DNA of 64,000 nucleotides from Geothermobacter hydrogeniphilus (GTDB lineage Bacteria > Desulfobacterota > Desulfuromonadia > Desulfuromonadales > Geothermobacteraceae): assembly GCF_002093115.1 (NCBI RefSeq), contig NZ_NAAD01000001.1:248001-312000 (forward strand). Direction: 5' to 3'. Position numbers and translations under genes: made by a program. Below the pieces are notes generated by a model. It saw nothing but the letters and a program-made list of their open reading frames with translations, searched no databases and was not told the origin of the DNA. Below are positions 17,463-27,007 of this stretch, piece by piece (the first letter of the stretch is position 1; each line of letters begins with the position of its first letter).

Positions 17463-18734
17463 CTAGCGCTTCAGGTTGATCAGGTCATTGAGCATTTCAT
17501 CGGTGGTGGTGATGATTTTCGAGTTGGCCTGGAATCCGCGCTGGGTGGTGATCATTTTCACGAACTCCTGCGCCAGGTCGACATTCGACTGCTCCAGGGA
17601 ATTGGTGAAGATCTTGCCGACCCCGGAACCGACGGTCCCGATGATCGGCGGGCCGGATGAGTCGCTGGCTTCAAAAAGATTGTTGCCCGCTTTGCTCAGT
17701 CCGCCGGGGTTGGAAAATTTTGAAAGGGCGATCTGGGCCAGTTTGCGCGGCTGTCCGTTACTGAAGTTGCCGATGATGTATCCGTCATTATCGATGTTGA
17801 GTTTAACCAGGGTGCCGGTACCGAAACCATCCTGCTCCTGGGCGACGACCACCGAGGCGCTCGAATACTGGGTGGTCTGGAAATCAATGTTGATCTGCTG
17901 GTTCTGGGCCGCCGAGTTGCCCCAGGTCAGAGCGCCGGCGGTGGTTGTGCCGACCGTGGGGGTGACCAGGTTGCCGGATGTGTCGAACTGCAGGGTGCCG
18001 GTTCCGACCTGCTGCAGGGTGCCCGGGGTGCCGCCGAGTTCACCGGCATCCATGGTGGCATACCAGCCCCATTGCAGTGGATTGGTGGCTGGATCGAGTT
18101 TGGTGAAATAGGTGGTCAGCAGGTGGGTCTGGCCGAGAGAGTCGAAGACCCGAATCGACGCGGCGTAGTTCGATGTGGTCGCCGGATTGTTGATGTCGAA
18201 GGGACCGACGTAAGGGGAATTGGCATTGAGGTTGGTGTTCAGGGTGACCATCGCTGTCTGGTTGGCGGGACTGAAGGAGCGGGTGTTGGCCTTGATGTTG
18301 GTCAGGTCGCCGACGGTATTGCCCTGGTCATCGAGGATATAGCCCTGAACATTGTAGCCCTCGGGATTGATCAGATAGCCGTCCGCGTCGAAACGGAAAG
18401 CGCCGGCCCTGGTGAAGCGCAGCTCGCCGGTACTCGGGTCGGTGACCATGAAGAATCCCGGTCCCTCGATCGCCAGGTCGGAATTGAGTTCGGTGTTCTC
18501 GAAGGTTCCCTGGCTGAAGATGTTGTCAACCACCGACATGCCCGAGCCGCGGCCGATCTGTGATTGCCCGCCGGAGCCGGAAATGGTGCTGGACAACAGG
18601 TCGGCAAAAATCGAACGGCTCGATTTGAAACCGATGGTGTTGCTGTTGGCGATGTTGTTGCCGATGACGCTCATGGCGTTGCCGTTGGTTGTCAGGCCGG
18701 AAACACCACTGAAGAGACTGCTTGCGATTCCCAT
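17463..18734 (-). CDS. flgE: Flagellar hook protein FlgE
   Basis: This 423-aa protein polymerises into the hook. The N-terminus GIASSLFSGVSGLTTNGNAM then VIGNNIANSNTIGFKSSRSI and the C-terminus TTQRGFQANSKIITTTDEML are the flanking axial helices; the core holds EGPGFFMVTDPSTGELRFTR. Length is typical of a one-extra-domain hook protein. It ends the first flagellar block and is followed by a strong terminator, which may allow high-level expression separate from motA. Confidence 0.96.
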   Translation of the reverse strand: MGIASSLFSGVSGLTTNGNAMSVIGNNIANSNTIGFKSSRSIFADLLSSTISGSGGQSQIGRGSGMSVVDNIFSQGTFENTELNSDLAIEGPGFFMVTDPSTGELRFTRAGAFRFDADGYLINPEGYNVQGYILDDQGNTVGDLTNIKANTRSFSPANQTAMVTLNTNLNANSPYVGPFDINNPATTSNYAASIRVFDSLGQTHLLTTYFTKLDPATNPLQWGWYATMDAGELGGTPGTLQQVGTGTLQFDTSGNLVTPTVGTTTAGALTWGNSAAQNQQINIDFQTTQYSSASVVVAQEQDGFGTGTLVKLNIDNDGYIIGNFSNGQPRKLAQIALSKFSNPGGLSKAGNNLFEASDSSGPPIIGTVGSGVGKIFTNSLEQSNVDLAQEFVKMITTQRGFQANSKIITTTDEMLNDLINLKR

Positions 18735-18815
18735 GTTTTGTTCCTCCGTAGGGCCGCGTCTGTCGGTCGGCGGCCCACGAACCTCCTCGCGTGAGGACCG
18801 GTTCGGTTGGGGCGG

Positions 18816-19202
18816 TCAGGCGATGACCGCACTATCGATGTTGGTGAAGACATTCTCCCGCAGGCTGCCGCGGTCACTGACCGTGACGACCGTGTTGTTG
18901 GGGACGCTGACCACCAGCGCCAGGTTGTCGAGCAGCACCAGCGAGTCACGGCCGCCCTTGTCGGCAACTTTCCGCATCGCCTGCTGCAGGCGTTGCGATT
19001 GCTCCCCGCTGATCCGCAGGCCGCGTTGCTGCAGCCTTTGATCGGCATGACGGGAGAATCTGACGTTTTGCCCCGCCATGCGGTCCTGAAGCAGAGATTC
19101 GAACCGTGTATCACTGACCTCCGAATTCCGCCCGGTTCCGGTTGTCGGGCGGGACGTCGGTCGGCCGATTGGTGTCGGCATGATGGTGATCGGGCTGCTC
19201 AT
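18816..19202 (-). CDS. Flagellar operon protein of the TIGR02530 type
   Basis: This 128-aa protein has a Pro/Thr-rich N-terminus and a conserved core (about 45-125) with RFSRHADQRLQQRGLRIS and DSLVLLDNLALVVSVPNNTV. This pattern is the small flagellar operon protein usually encoded between flgD and flgE. Its function is not firmly known; involvement in hook assembly is suggested only by conserved position. Its start overlaps the flgD stop by four bases. Confidence 0.8.
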   Translation of the reverse strand: MSSPITIMPTPIGRPTSRPTTGTGRNSEVSDTRFESLLQDRMAGQNVRFSRHADQRLQQRGLRISGEQSQRLQQAMRKVADKGGRDSLVLLDNLALVVSVPNNTVVTVSDRGSLRENVFTNIDSAVIA

Positions 19203-19867
19203 GGCGAGCCTCCGTTGACATTCAGCAGTTTGCTCATCAGGAAACTGCCGTTTCCGGTGACTACGCTGCTGCCTGAGGGATCGAGATCAACGCCGGAAAC
19301 CGTACCGCGAACCAGGGGGACGGTTTCAATGGTCCTGTCTTCGCTGTCAAGGGCGTTGACTGCCAACCGGTAGCTTCCCTTCGGAACGGTCACGCCATTG
19401 TCGGCGGTGCCGTCCCAGGAGAGGAAATGTTCGCCGGCCAGTTTGCTCGGCGGTGCCAGGGTGGCGACCGTGTTGTTGTTGGCGTCGAGGATATGGACCG
19501 TGACCCGGGCCGCCGAATCGGGCAGGCGATAGCCGAGTTCGATCGGTGCGCCCTCGAATTTCAGCAGGTCGGTTTGCGCCGTGACTTCGCGCCCGATCAG
19601 GCCGAGCGCCGACAGGCGTTCCATATCTCCGCTCAGGGACGAAAGTTTCTGCAATGACTCATTCATGGTGAACATCTGCTCAAGTGAACTGAACTGTGCC
19701 AGTTGAGCGGTGAACTCGGTGGCATCAGCCGGGTTGAGCGGATCCTGGTTCTGCAGCTGGGCGACCAGGAGCTGGAGGAAATCCTCCTTGCCGAGGGCCT
19801 GACTGGCGATATTGCCGGTAGCGGCGGCCAGGTTCGCCTGACTGCCGATGCCGTTGATGGTTGCCAT
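19199..19867 (-). CDS. flgD: Hook capping protein FlgD
   Basis: This 222-aa scaffold caps the growing hook. The N-terminal domain carries the LGKEDFLQLLVAQLQNQDPL and FTAQLAQFSSLEQM motifs; the C-terminal FlgD Ig/tudor-like part has GEHFLSWDGTADNGVTVPKG. AAAGGAG lies upstream of the ATG at 19867. It sits between fliK, the hook-length ruler, and the TIGR02530-type gene. Confidence 0.95.
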   Translation of the reverse strand: MATINGIGSQANLAAATGNIASQALGKEDFLQLLVAQLQNQDPLNPADATEFTAQLAQFSSLEQMFTMNESLQKLSSLSGDMERLSALGLIGREVTAQTDLLKFEGAPIELGYRLPDSAARVTVHILDANNNTVATLAPPSKLAGEHFLSWDGTADNGVTVPKGSYRLAVNALDSEDRTIETVPLVRGTVSGVDLDPSGSSVVTGNGSFLMSKLLNVNGGSP

Positions 19868-19888
19868 TGCTGCTCCTTTCCACGCGGA

Positions 19889-21298
19889 TCAGATCCGCAG
19901 GCTGAGACCTTGACCATGACGGTAAGGTCGGTTCGGTTCGACTGTCGTCTCCAACTCCTGCGGCAGCCCGGGTTGTCGGTAGGGCTGATGCGGAGTGGGG
20001 GGACGATGTTGCTGGAACTGTCCGGCAAACTGCTGTTGCCAGTTCCCGGTCTGACTGTGTCCGGAATCGACACTGACCTGCAGCGATTCGATGTGCAGTC
20101 CCTGTTGTTCCAGGGCGTCACGCAGACGGGGAAGATTGCGTTCCAGCACTCCCTGCACCTGGCTGTTCTGGGCGTGAATCTCCGCCCTGACGCGGTCATG
20201 ATGAACGCTCAGGTCGAGTTTGACTTCACCGAGTTCAGCCGGGTGCAGCCGCAGGCTGGCATGACCGGACTTTCCGTTGCGGCTGCCCTGGATGTGGCCG
20301 GCAACCTGTTCATAAATGGCCTTTTCCTCGACAACGCGTCCGGACGGCAGGCTGATCGTTGCCGTGGGAGGCCGTGCCGACGGAGTGACCGGTTGGGGCG
20401 CCTGCCGGTGCAGGTTGAATCCCGCCTGCAGATGGGAGGGCTCGATGCGCGGCGGATCGTTTGCCTGATCGCCCGGATCACGGCCCTGGTTCTGCAGAAG
20501 ATCACCGAACGGGTTGTTGCTCCCATCGGCTGCCGGTTGGAGCTGCTGGACTCCGGAGAGCCAGGTTTCAGAACGCGGTGGCGTTGCCGGTACGGTTGAC
20601 GCCTCCTTCCGTTGAGGGTTGGATTCAGCAAGTTTGCCGAGCAATTTGCCGAAACGTGGGTCGCCGGATTCAACGGCCCCGGTCTGCGTCGGGATCACGG
20701 GTTCGATGGTCTGCGATACCGGTTGAAGAGCCTTGACCGGATCGAGGGGTGGTCCGTTTGCCGTCTGCTGCAGCTTCCCGGGCTGTGGCTGCTCCGGGAA
20801 AGCCTGCGCCGGGGTTGTCGTCGGCAAGGGCTTGTCGAGCGGCAGCCCGAGCTGTTTGAACCCGGTGGTTTCCTCGGCCTTGACAATCTGGGCCGATTCA
20901 GGAGTGATGCCGGGTTTTTCTGTTGTCGGCAGCTGTGGTTCTGCCACCTGTCCGGATGGGACCGCAACGTTCGGAACTCCGCCGACCGGTTGCAGTCCCT
21001 GCAGCAGGCCCTGTTGCGGCAGCCTGCGAATCGCCAGCTGCATCTCCTCGGGCAGCTGTGCGATAAGATCCTGCGGCAACTGCGGCATGGCCTGCCCACC
21101 CTGCCCCCGGCCTGCCAGCAGGGCGAGCAACTGGCCGTCGTCGAGCATCCTGGTCAGGTCCTCCTTCTGCAGTTGACCGGTCAGGGTGCCCAGCAGCAGC
21201 TCGAATCCGGTCCCCGGTTGCGGGGCGGCAGCTGCTGTTTCCATGCCGGCAGTTGTCGGGAGTGCGGCATTGATGTTGAGTAACGGGATGGCTTCCAT
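19889..21298 (-). CDS. fliK: Hook-length control protein FliK
   Basis: This 469-aa protein measures hook length and triggers the FlhB switch. The N-terminal two thirds is Gln/Pro/Leu-rich and low in complexity, as in FliK rulers; the C-terminal domain (about 350-440) has ASLRLHPAELGEVKLDLSVH and LRDALEQQGLHIESLQVSVD, the hook-length-control fold. I chose ATG 21298 because AGGAGGT is seven bases upstream; a GTG at 21307 is also in frame. The first part varies in composition, so the family call rests on the C-terminus and position. Confidence 0.9.
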   Translation of the reverse strand: MEAIPLLNINAALPTTAGMETAAAAPQPGTGFELLLGTLTGQLQKEDLTRMLDDGQLLALLAGRGQGGQAMPQLPQDLIAQLPEEMQLAIRRLPQQGLLQGLQPVGGVPNVAVPSGQVAEPQLPTTEKPGITPESAQIVKAEETTGFKQLGLPLDKPLPTTTPAQAFPEQPQPGKLQQTANGPPLDPVKALQPVSQTIEPVIPTQTGAVESGDPRFGKLLGKLAESNPQRKEASTVPATPPRSETWLSGVQQLQPAADGSNNPFGDLLQNQGRDPGDQANDPPRIEPSHLQAGFNLHRQAPQPVTPSARPPTATISLPSGRVVEEKAIYEQVAGHIQGSRNGKSGHASLRLHPAELGEVKLDLSVHHDRVRAEIHAQNSQVQGVLERNLPRLRDALEQQGLHIESLQVSVDSGHSQTGNWQQQFAGQFQQHRPPTPHQPYRQPGLPQELETTVEPNRPYRHGQGLSLRI

Positions 21299-21402
21299 GG
21301 TATTCACCTCCTTTCTGTGTGACCCTGGTGCGGTGAGCGTTTCAACACCAGTGCGGGTCTGAGATCTCCCGTCCGTGACGGGCTATGGTCAACCACCTTG
21401 AA

Positions 21403-21894
21403 TCAATCCTGTTTCAGGGTGGAGTAAGCCTTGGTGTAGTGAAGGGCGTACTGCGGATCCATCTGGCTGATGATCTTGCTGCGGATCTTGGTCTTGATCT
21501 GGCTCATGATCGCCAGCGACAGATCCCAATCCATTTTGCCGAGCAGCTCGGCCGCCTTGGCCTTGTCCATCTTTTCATACATCTGGCTCAGGGCTTTGAT
21601 GCGTTCGTTCTCGGCCTGTTTCTTCTGCTTGAGCAGGTCCGCGATCTGTTTGCGCAGTTTCTGCATCTCCTCCAGTCGTCGATCAAGTTCGATCGCCAGG
21701 CTGGATAATTTCTCTTCTTTCAACTGCAGGGCTTTTTCCTTTTCGGCAAAGCGGTTTTTTCGCTCTTCGATCGCTGCCAGCAACCGGCGTTCCTCGACAC
21801 TGGCAATCCCGTCAGCCTCGGGCGGCAGGGCTGCCGCCACGGGTCGTGGAACCAGGCAGAGTGCCAGCAGCAGGAGCAGGCAGAGCTGTTTCAT
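21403..21894 (-). CDS. MotE-like flagellar protein (MgtE_N-type fold)
   Basis: This 163-aa protein starts at ATG 21894 with a signal-like N-terminus (MKQLCLLLLLALCLVPRPVA), then a long coiled coil (about 40-105, rich in Glu/Lys/Arg) and a C-terminal domain LSQMYEKMDKAKAAELLGKM with ALHYTKAYSTL. This matches the coiled coil plus MgtE_N-like arrangement of MotE, a chaperone of the stator MotB in Helicobacter. The open frame extends to 22047 but that part overlaps fliJ. The MotE role in this lineage is inference. Confidence 0.75.
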   Translation of the reverse strand: MKQLCLLLLLALCLVPRPVAAALPPEADGIASVEERRLLAAIEERKNRFAEKEKALQLKEEKLSSLAIELDRRLEEMQKLRKQIADLLKQKKQAENERIKALSQMYEKMDKAKAAELLGKMDWDLSLAIMSQIKTKIRSKIISQMDPQYALHYTKAYSTLKQD

Positions 21895-22334
21895 GCCAGT
21901 CCTCCCTGTCGTTCGCGCAGCGCGATCTCGTCGAGACTGAGGTTCTCCCGATGCAGGTTTTCCCGTCGAGTCTGAACGGCCTGTTTCTGTTTCAGTTTTT
22001 CCACCATCCGCCGGTCCTGACAGCTGCGCATCAGTTCTTCCCGGCACTTGCAGACCTCGGCATTCGACTGTTCGAATTCCTTCTCCAGGCTGCGCAGCTG
22101 CTGTTCTGAATAACGGATGTGGGAACGGTAGAGGTTCAGGTCGGCCATTGACAGCCCCTGCCGCTTGCGATTTTCGAAATCGCTGGTCAGGTAGTCGAGC
22201 TCGGCCCGTTGGCGGGCCAGTTGCGCCATCAGGTCCCCCTGGCGCGTCAGGGCGCGAGCCAGCACCTGCTGGGCTTTACGTTCGATGATTTGCCGATAGT
22301 TCAGCACCGATTGAAGTTTGAAGGCCTTACCCAT
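21891..22334 (-). CDS. fliJ: Flagellar export protein FliJ
   Basis: This 147-aa protein is almost entirely an antiparallel coiled coil rich in Gln, Arg and Glu, beginning MGKAFKLQSVLNYRQIIERK. That FKLQ-VLNYR start and the length are typical of FliJ, the stalk of the export ATPase. It sits directly after fliI and overlaps the motE-like gene by four bases. Confidence 0.88.
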   Translation of the reverse strand: MGKAFKLQSVLNYRQIIERKAQQVLARALTRQGDLMAQLARQRAELDYLTSDFENRKRQGLSMADLNLYRSHIRYSEQQLRSLEKEFEQSNAEVCKCREELMRSCQDRRMVEKLKQKQAVQTRRENLHRENLSLDEIALRERQGGLA

Positions 22335-22346
22335 GATTTAATCCTT

Positions 22347-23747
22347 TCAGCTGTACGCCGATGGCGGGGGAGCTGTCTGTACCGGTCTTGCCGGTGTCGT
22401 TGCCGGTTGCAGTGGCGGGGTCGGTTGCGGCGGCGCCTGCGGTTTGTCGGCAGCCAGATCCCGCAGTGCGCTGATGGTCGACTGCAGGTCGGCCTGGTCT
22501 TTGATCCCCTGGCGGAGGAAGCGGTTGACCGCTTCGATCTTGGCGATGGCGTGGTCGATTTTCGGGTTGCTGCCGGCGGCGTAGGCGCCGATGTTGATCA
22601 GGTCTTCAGCCTCACGATGAGTTGCCAGAATCTCTCTGATCTGTCCCGCCGCCCGGATCTGCTCCTCGTCAACGATTTCACGCATCACCCTGCTGGCGGA
22701 GGCCAGGATATCGATGGCTGGATAATGGTTGCGGGCGGCCAGATCTCGCGACAGGACGATATGTCCGTCAAGGATCGAGCGTACCGAGTCGGCCACCGGT
22801 TCATTCATGTCATCGCCCTCGACGAGGACCGTGTAGAGCCCGGTAATGCTGCCCTTGCCTTTGAAACTTCCGGCTCTCTCCAGAAGTTTCGGCAGGGTGG
22901 CGAAAACGGACGGCGTGTAGCCCTTGGTGGTCGGCGGTTCGCCGATGGCCAGTCCGACTTCGCGCATGCCCATGGCGAACCGGGTCACCGAATCCATCAT
23001 CAGCAGAACATTTTTTCCCTCGCGGCAGAAATATTCGGCAATGGTTGTTGCCACAAAGGCCCCGCGCATGCGCAGCAGCGGCGATTGATCCGAAGTCGCG
23101 ACCACCACCACGGAACGCGCCAGCCCCTCCGGACCGAGATCGCTTTCGATGAACTCCCGGACTTCGCGCCCTCGTTCCCCGATCAGGGCAATGACGTTGA
23201 CATCGGCCCGGGTCTGTTTGGCCATCATTCCGAGCAGGACGCTCTTGCCGACGCCGGACCCGGCCATGATCCCCATCCGCTGCCCGATGCCGCAGGTCAG
23301 CAGCCCGTTGATGGCGCGGACGCCGAGATCGAGCGGCCGGTCGATTTTCTTGCGTTCCAGGGGGCCGGCGGGGAGGGCGTAGATCGGCATCTCCCGGTCG
23401 CAGCGTTGCAGGGCGGTGCCGTCCAGAGGTTGGCCCATGGCATCGACGACACGGCCGAGAAGGCCCGGGCCGACCGGCAGGGAAGCGCTGTCACGACAGA
23501 CCCGGATCAGGCTTCCCGGTCCCATGCCGCGCAGTTCTCCGAGGGGCATCAGCAGGGCCCGGTTGCCGCGGAACCCGACCACTTCGGCACTGACCGGAGC
23601 GCCGCCGTTCAACGGTTCGATCTGGCACAGGGTGCCGACCGCGGCGGTGGGGCAGAATCCTTCGACCACCAGTCCGACAATCTGGGTAACCTTGCCGCAG
23701 ATGCGCATCGGGTTGAACCCTTCGATTTGCGCTACCAGGCGTTTCAT
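22347..23747 (-). CDS. fliI: Flagellum-specific ATPase FliI
   Basis: This 466-aa F1-beta-like ATPase energises export. The P-loop AGSGVGKS spans residues 162-169; further motifs are IALIGERGREVREFIESDLG and VLLMMDSVTRFAMGMREVGL with GLYTVLVEGDDMNEPVADSV. The C-terminal tail (about 425-466) is extended by Pro/Gln-rich sequence not found in most FliI proteins. The start overlaps the fliH stop by one base. Confidence 0.96.
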   Translation of the reverse strand: MKRLVAQIEGFNPMRICGKVTQIVGLVVEGFCPTAAVGTLCQIEPLNGGAPVSAEVVGFRGNRALLMPLGELRGMGPGSLIRVCRDSASLPVGPGLLGRVVDAMGQPLDGTALQRCDREMPIYALPAGPLERKKIDRPLDLGVRAINGLLTCGIGQRMGIMAGSGVGKSVLLGMMAKQTRADVNVIALIGERGREVREFIESDLGPEGLARSVVVVATSDQSPLLRMRGAFVATTIAEYFCREGKNVLLMMDSVTRFAMGMREVGLAIGEPPTTKGYTPSVFATLPKLLERAGSFKGKGSITGLYTVLVEGDDMNEPVADSVRSILDGHIVLSRDLAARNHYPAIDILASASRVMREIVDEEQIRAAGQIREILATHREAEDLINIGAYAAGSNPKIDHAIAKIEAVNRFLRQGIKDQADLQSTISALRDLAADKPQAPPQPTPPLQPATTPARPVQTAPPPSAYS

Positions 23748-24376
23748 CAGGATTCCTCTATGGCCCCAAGCAGAGTTTTGCGTACTTCTTCAAGCTGTCC
23801 GTCGATGGTCGCGTCAACCTGCCCGAGATCTGATTCGACCAGGCAACCGCCGGAGGCGATCGAGTCGTCAGCCTTGAATACGATGTTTTCCAGACCCTTG
23901 ATGCTGGCCAGAAAAAGCGGTTTGCGTTCTTCGACCAGGGCCAGATCCTTCGGGTTGACCTTGACCAGGAAACTGTCGGAATCGACCGCCGCCTGCAGGG
24001 CCATGTCGATGGTCGACAGGACGATTTCCGGGTCGACGGTCACTTCGCGGTGAATAACCTGCCGGGCGATGGTCAGGACCAGGCGCAGCATGTCGCGGCT
24101 GCTGTTGCTGAGAATGGATTCACGCAGCCGGCTGATTTCTTCGAGACCTTTGGCCAGGGCGTTGGCGGCCTGTTCGAAGCGTTCCTCGGCTTCCCTGATT
24201 CCCGCCTGCCGGCCGCGGGTAAAGGCTTCCTCACTGCTGGCGGTTGCCGCCGGTTGCTCAAATCCGCCCACCTCCGCTCCCGTGGGCATGCCCGGTGAAA
24301 CGGACCCGAAGTCGGCGAAATGTACCTGTTGCAGGTTGGCGAATTCCTGCGCTCGATGCACTTTAGACAAGGACAT
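23747..24376 (-). CDS. fliH: Flagellar export ATPase regulator FliH
   Basis: This 209-aa protein tethers and inhibits FliI. It has an Ala/Glu-rich helical region (about 50-90, EEAFTRGRQAGIREAEERFE) and a C-terminal domain resembling the peripheral stalk: LTIARQVIHREVTVDPEIVL, KVNPKDLALVEE. The ATG at 24376 follows GGAGGTGGTG and overlaps fliG by 14 bases. The frame is open to 24397 but the extra part lacks a ribosome site. Confidence 0.92.
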   Translation of the reverse strand: MSLSKVHRAQEFANLQQVHFADFGSVSPGMPTGAEVGGFEQPAATASSEEAFTRGRQAGIREAEERFEQAANALAKGLEEISRLRESILSNSSRDMLRLVLTIARQVIHREVTVDPEIVLSTIDMALQAAVDSDSFLVKVNPKDLALVEERKPLFLASIKGLENIVFKADDSIASGGCLVESDLGQVDATIDGQLEEVRKTLLGAIEES

Positions 24377-25385
24377 CACCACCTCCGCGGCCGGCAATAA
24401 CGATCTGACCTTCTTCCTCGAGCTTCAGGGCGATGTCGACAATGGTCTGTTGCATGGTCTCCACTTCCGAAAGCCGAACCGGACCCATGGCCTCGAGATC
24501 TTCTTCGATCATCGAGGCGGCCCGTTCGGAGATATTGGCAAAAATCTTGTCCTTGACGCCGTCAGAGCAGCTCTTCAGGGCCATGGTCAGCTGGTCGTTG
24601 TTGACTTCCCGCAGGATGGTCTGCAGGGCCCGGTTATCCAGCTCTCCCAGGTCTTCGAAGGTGAACATGCGGCGTTTGATTTCTTCGGCGAGTTCGGTGT
24701 CTTCCTCGTCGATGCTGTCGAGAATGTCCCGGTCCAGTCCACCTTCCATGCGGCCGAGGATCTCAACCACCTTGTCGATGCCGCCGACCTGCTGCTGGTC
24801 TCCTTCATTGACGACGCCGATTTCCCGTTGCAGTGCCTCCTCGATCTGGGCGATGACCTCGTGGGATACCTTGTCGATGCGGGCGATGCGGTACATGATG
24901 TCGGCCCGCAGCTCTTCGGGAAGAAAGCTGACCACGCGGCTGGTATGCTCCGGTTTCTGGGTCGACAGGATCAGGGCGACGGTCTGCGGGTGTTCCGACT
25001 GCAGCAGGCTCGCGACCATACGCGGCTGCATCAGCGAGATCGTTTCCAGGGGGCGTTCATCGGCGGTGTTTTCTACCTGTTCGATCAGGCTGTTGACCCG
25101 TGCCGGGTCGCCCGCCGAAGAGATCGCCTTGCGGACGAATTCACGCCCCTGAACGAAGAGGCCGGTGTATTCAGCGGAATCTTTTTTGAAGGCCTCGATC
25201 ACATCCTTGGCCAGGGGCGCGGAGACGTGGCTGATGTTCATCATGCAGCGGCTGATGATGCGGACATCGTCATCCGGCAGTTCCTCGAACACCTTGGTGG
25301 TGGTTTCCTCGCCGAGACAGAGCAGCAGCACGGCGGCCTTCTCGACCCCGGTCAGCTTGGAAAAACTTTTGTCGCCGACCATCAT
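24363..25385 (-). CDS. fliG: Motor switch protein FliG
   Basis: This 340-aa rotor protein contacts MotA and transmits torque. Recognisable segments are SKLTGVEKAAVLLLCLGEET at the N-terminus, EHPQTVALILS in the ARM region and the C-terminal FEDLGELDNRALQTILREVN torque helix with charged residues. The start is one of two adjacent ATGs (25385/25382) after AGGAG. It follows fliF by one base, as usual. Confidence 0.97.
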   Translation of the reverse strand: MMVGDKSFSKLTGVEKAAVLLLCLGEETTTKVFEELPDDDVRIISRCMMNISHVSAPLAKDVIEAFKKDSAEYTGLFVQGREFVRKAISSAGDPARVNSLIEQVENTADERPLETISLMQPRMVASLLQSEHPQTVALILSTQKPEHTSRVVSFLPEELRADIMYRIARIDKVSHEVIAQIEEALQREIGVVNEGDQQQVGGIDKVVEILGRMEGGLDRDILDSIDEEDTELAEEIKRRMFTFEDLGELDNRALQTILREVNNDQLTMALKSCSDGVKDKIFANISERAASMIEEDLEAMGPVRLSEVETMQQTIVDIALKLEEEGQIVIAGRGGGDVLV

Positions 25386-25386
25386 G

Positions 25387-26943
25387 TCAATTCTCCTGCA
25401 GCCAGGCCTTGACCACCTGGGTCGGCGAGGATTCGGAATTCATCAGCTGGCGCCGCAGGCGTTCAGCCGGGTCCTTGGCGGCGAGCAGCCGATTTTCTCC
25501 CCCTTCGATCATCTCCTGCTCCATCTCCTGAACGGTCTTGTATTGCGCAACCGGCCCGCTGCCGCCCCGCAGGCTGCGGACCATCGGCCGGACCAGGACC
25601 AGGTAGGCGATGAGGAAGGCGATGCTCAGCAGGGCATACTTGATCAGGGGCATAAAGACATTGATGTGGTCGAGGGGACTGCTTTCGGGAATCGGTTCGG
25701 TCAGGATGTCGGTTTCGAAGGGCATCGAAGTGACACTGATCACGTCACCGCGGTCCTGGTTGATGCCGAGGGCGCTGCGTACCATCTTTTCAATGGCCGC
25801 CAGTTCCTTGGCATCGCGGGGTTCAAAGCTGGTTTCGCCGTCTGCGCCGGTCACCCGGCGATCCGCGACCAGAACGGCGACGGAAAGGCTTTTCAGTTTG
25901 CCCACCGGTTCCACCAGCTTGTTGACAATCTTGCTGACCTCATAATTGGTGATTTCATCGGTCCGGCTCGATGGCGTGGTGCTGGTCACGGGCGGAGCGC
26001 CGTCGAGTGTACCCTGAACGCCGGCAACGCCGCCGGTGGTTTCGCTCGCGCCTTTTTCTTCGGTCACATGCTCGCTGACCACGGCGGTTTTCTGGGGGTC
26101 GTAAATTTCCTCCAGCCGTTCATGCTTGCTGAAATCGATGCTGGCTGTAACCTGGACCAGGGAGTTGCCGGCACCGAGGGCCCGGTCAAGCAGTGATTGC
26201 GCTCGACGTTCCAGGCGCTGTTCAATGCTCGCCTGGTGAGTGAGCATCGCCGGTGAGGTGCCGTCTTCACCGACGTCGGCGGCCGGTTTGGAGAGGATTT
26301 TTCCGCTGGCGTCGACAATCGTCACCTGTTCCGGTTCAAGCCCTTCGACACTGCCGGCGACCAGGTGAACAATGCCGCTGATCTGGGACTGGCTCAATCG
26401 CCGGCCATTGGTCAGCTTGACAATGATCGAAGCGGAGGGCTGCTGCTGTTCCGACTTGAACAGCCGTCGTTCGGGCAGGGCCAGGTGAACCCTGGCTCCG
26501 GCCACCGGCGCCAGGGAGGAGATGGTACGTGCCAGCTCTCCCTGCAGGGCACGGCGATAATTGACCTTCTGCACAAAATCGGTCATGCCGAAGCTCTGCT
26601 TGTCGAAAATCTCGAAGCCGACGCCACCGCCCTGGGGGAGTCCCGCTCCGGCGAGTTGCAGGCGGCTTTCGTGGACTTTGTCCGCCGGGACATAAATGGC
26701 CTGCCCGTCATTTTTCAACTCATAGGGAATCTTGTGGTCCTTCAGCCAGTCGACCACTGCGGACGCATCACTGCCGTCGAGATTGGCAAACAGCAGGCTG
26801 TAATCGGCGATCCGTGCCTGGATAATGAGGACGGCGAAGAAGATCAGGCAGAGCAGGGCGACGCCGACCAGGCTCAATTTGCGCGACGTGGGCCAGTTCT
26901 GCAGCAGGTTGGTGTTGGTTGTCTCGGTCGTGGTTTCAGCCAT
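25387..26943 (-). CDS. fliF: MS-ring protein FliF
   Basis: This 518-aa membrane protein forms the MS-ring. It has two transmembrane helices (about 25-46, LVGVALLCLIFFAVLIIQAR; and about 435-455), the periplasmic ring-building motifs FANLDGSDASAVVDWLKDHK and ARVHLALPERRLF, and a short cytoplasmic tail (about 470-518) that binds FliG. Length is somewhat shorter than the enteric protein, as is common in this phylum. Confidence 0.97.
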   Translation of the reverse strand: MAETTTETTNTNLLQNWPTSRKLSLVGVALLCLIFFAVLIIQARIADYSLLFANLDGSDASAVVDWLKDHKIPYELKNDGQAIYVPADKVHESRLQLAGAGLPQGGGVGFEIFDKQSFGMTDFVQKVNYRRALQGELARTISSLAPVAGARVHLALPERRLFKSEQQQPSASIIVKLTNGRRLSQSQISGIVHLVAGSVEGLEPEQVTIVDASGKILSKPAADVGEDGTSPAMLTHQASIEQRLERRAQSLLDRALGAGNSLVQVTASIDFSKHERLEEIYDPQKTAVVSEHVTEEKGASETTGGVAGVQGTLDGAPPVTSTTPSSRTDEITNYEVSKIVNKLVEPVGKLKSLSVAVLVADRRVTGADGETSFEPRDAKELAAIEKMVRSALGINQDRGDVISVTSMPFETDILTEPIPESSPLDHINVFMPLIKYALLSIAFLIAYLVLVRPMVRSLRGGSGPVAQYKTVQEMEQEMIEGGENRLLAAKDPAERLRRQLMNSESSPTQVVKAWLQEN

Positions 26944-27007
26944 GGGTCAAAACTCTCCGTTTCATCGCAAGTTGAACAGTTCACCTGAATGAGACAGGGG
27001 TTTCAGG

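Noticed and set aside
18751-18776. Hairpin GGGCCGC/GCGGCCC between flgE and its upstream gene as a terminator
   Set aside because: No T tract on either strand and it sits inside a continuous operon; probably incidental.
22209-24053. Long plus-strand open frame across fliJ, fliI and fliH
   Set aside because: It spans several confirmed flagellar genes in antisense and has no family motif; it is a composition shadow.
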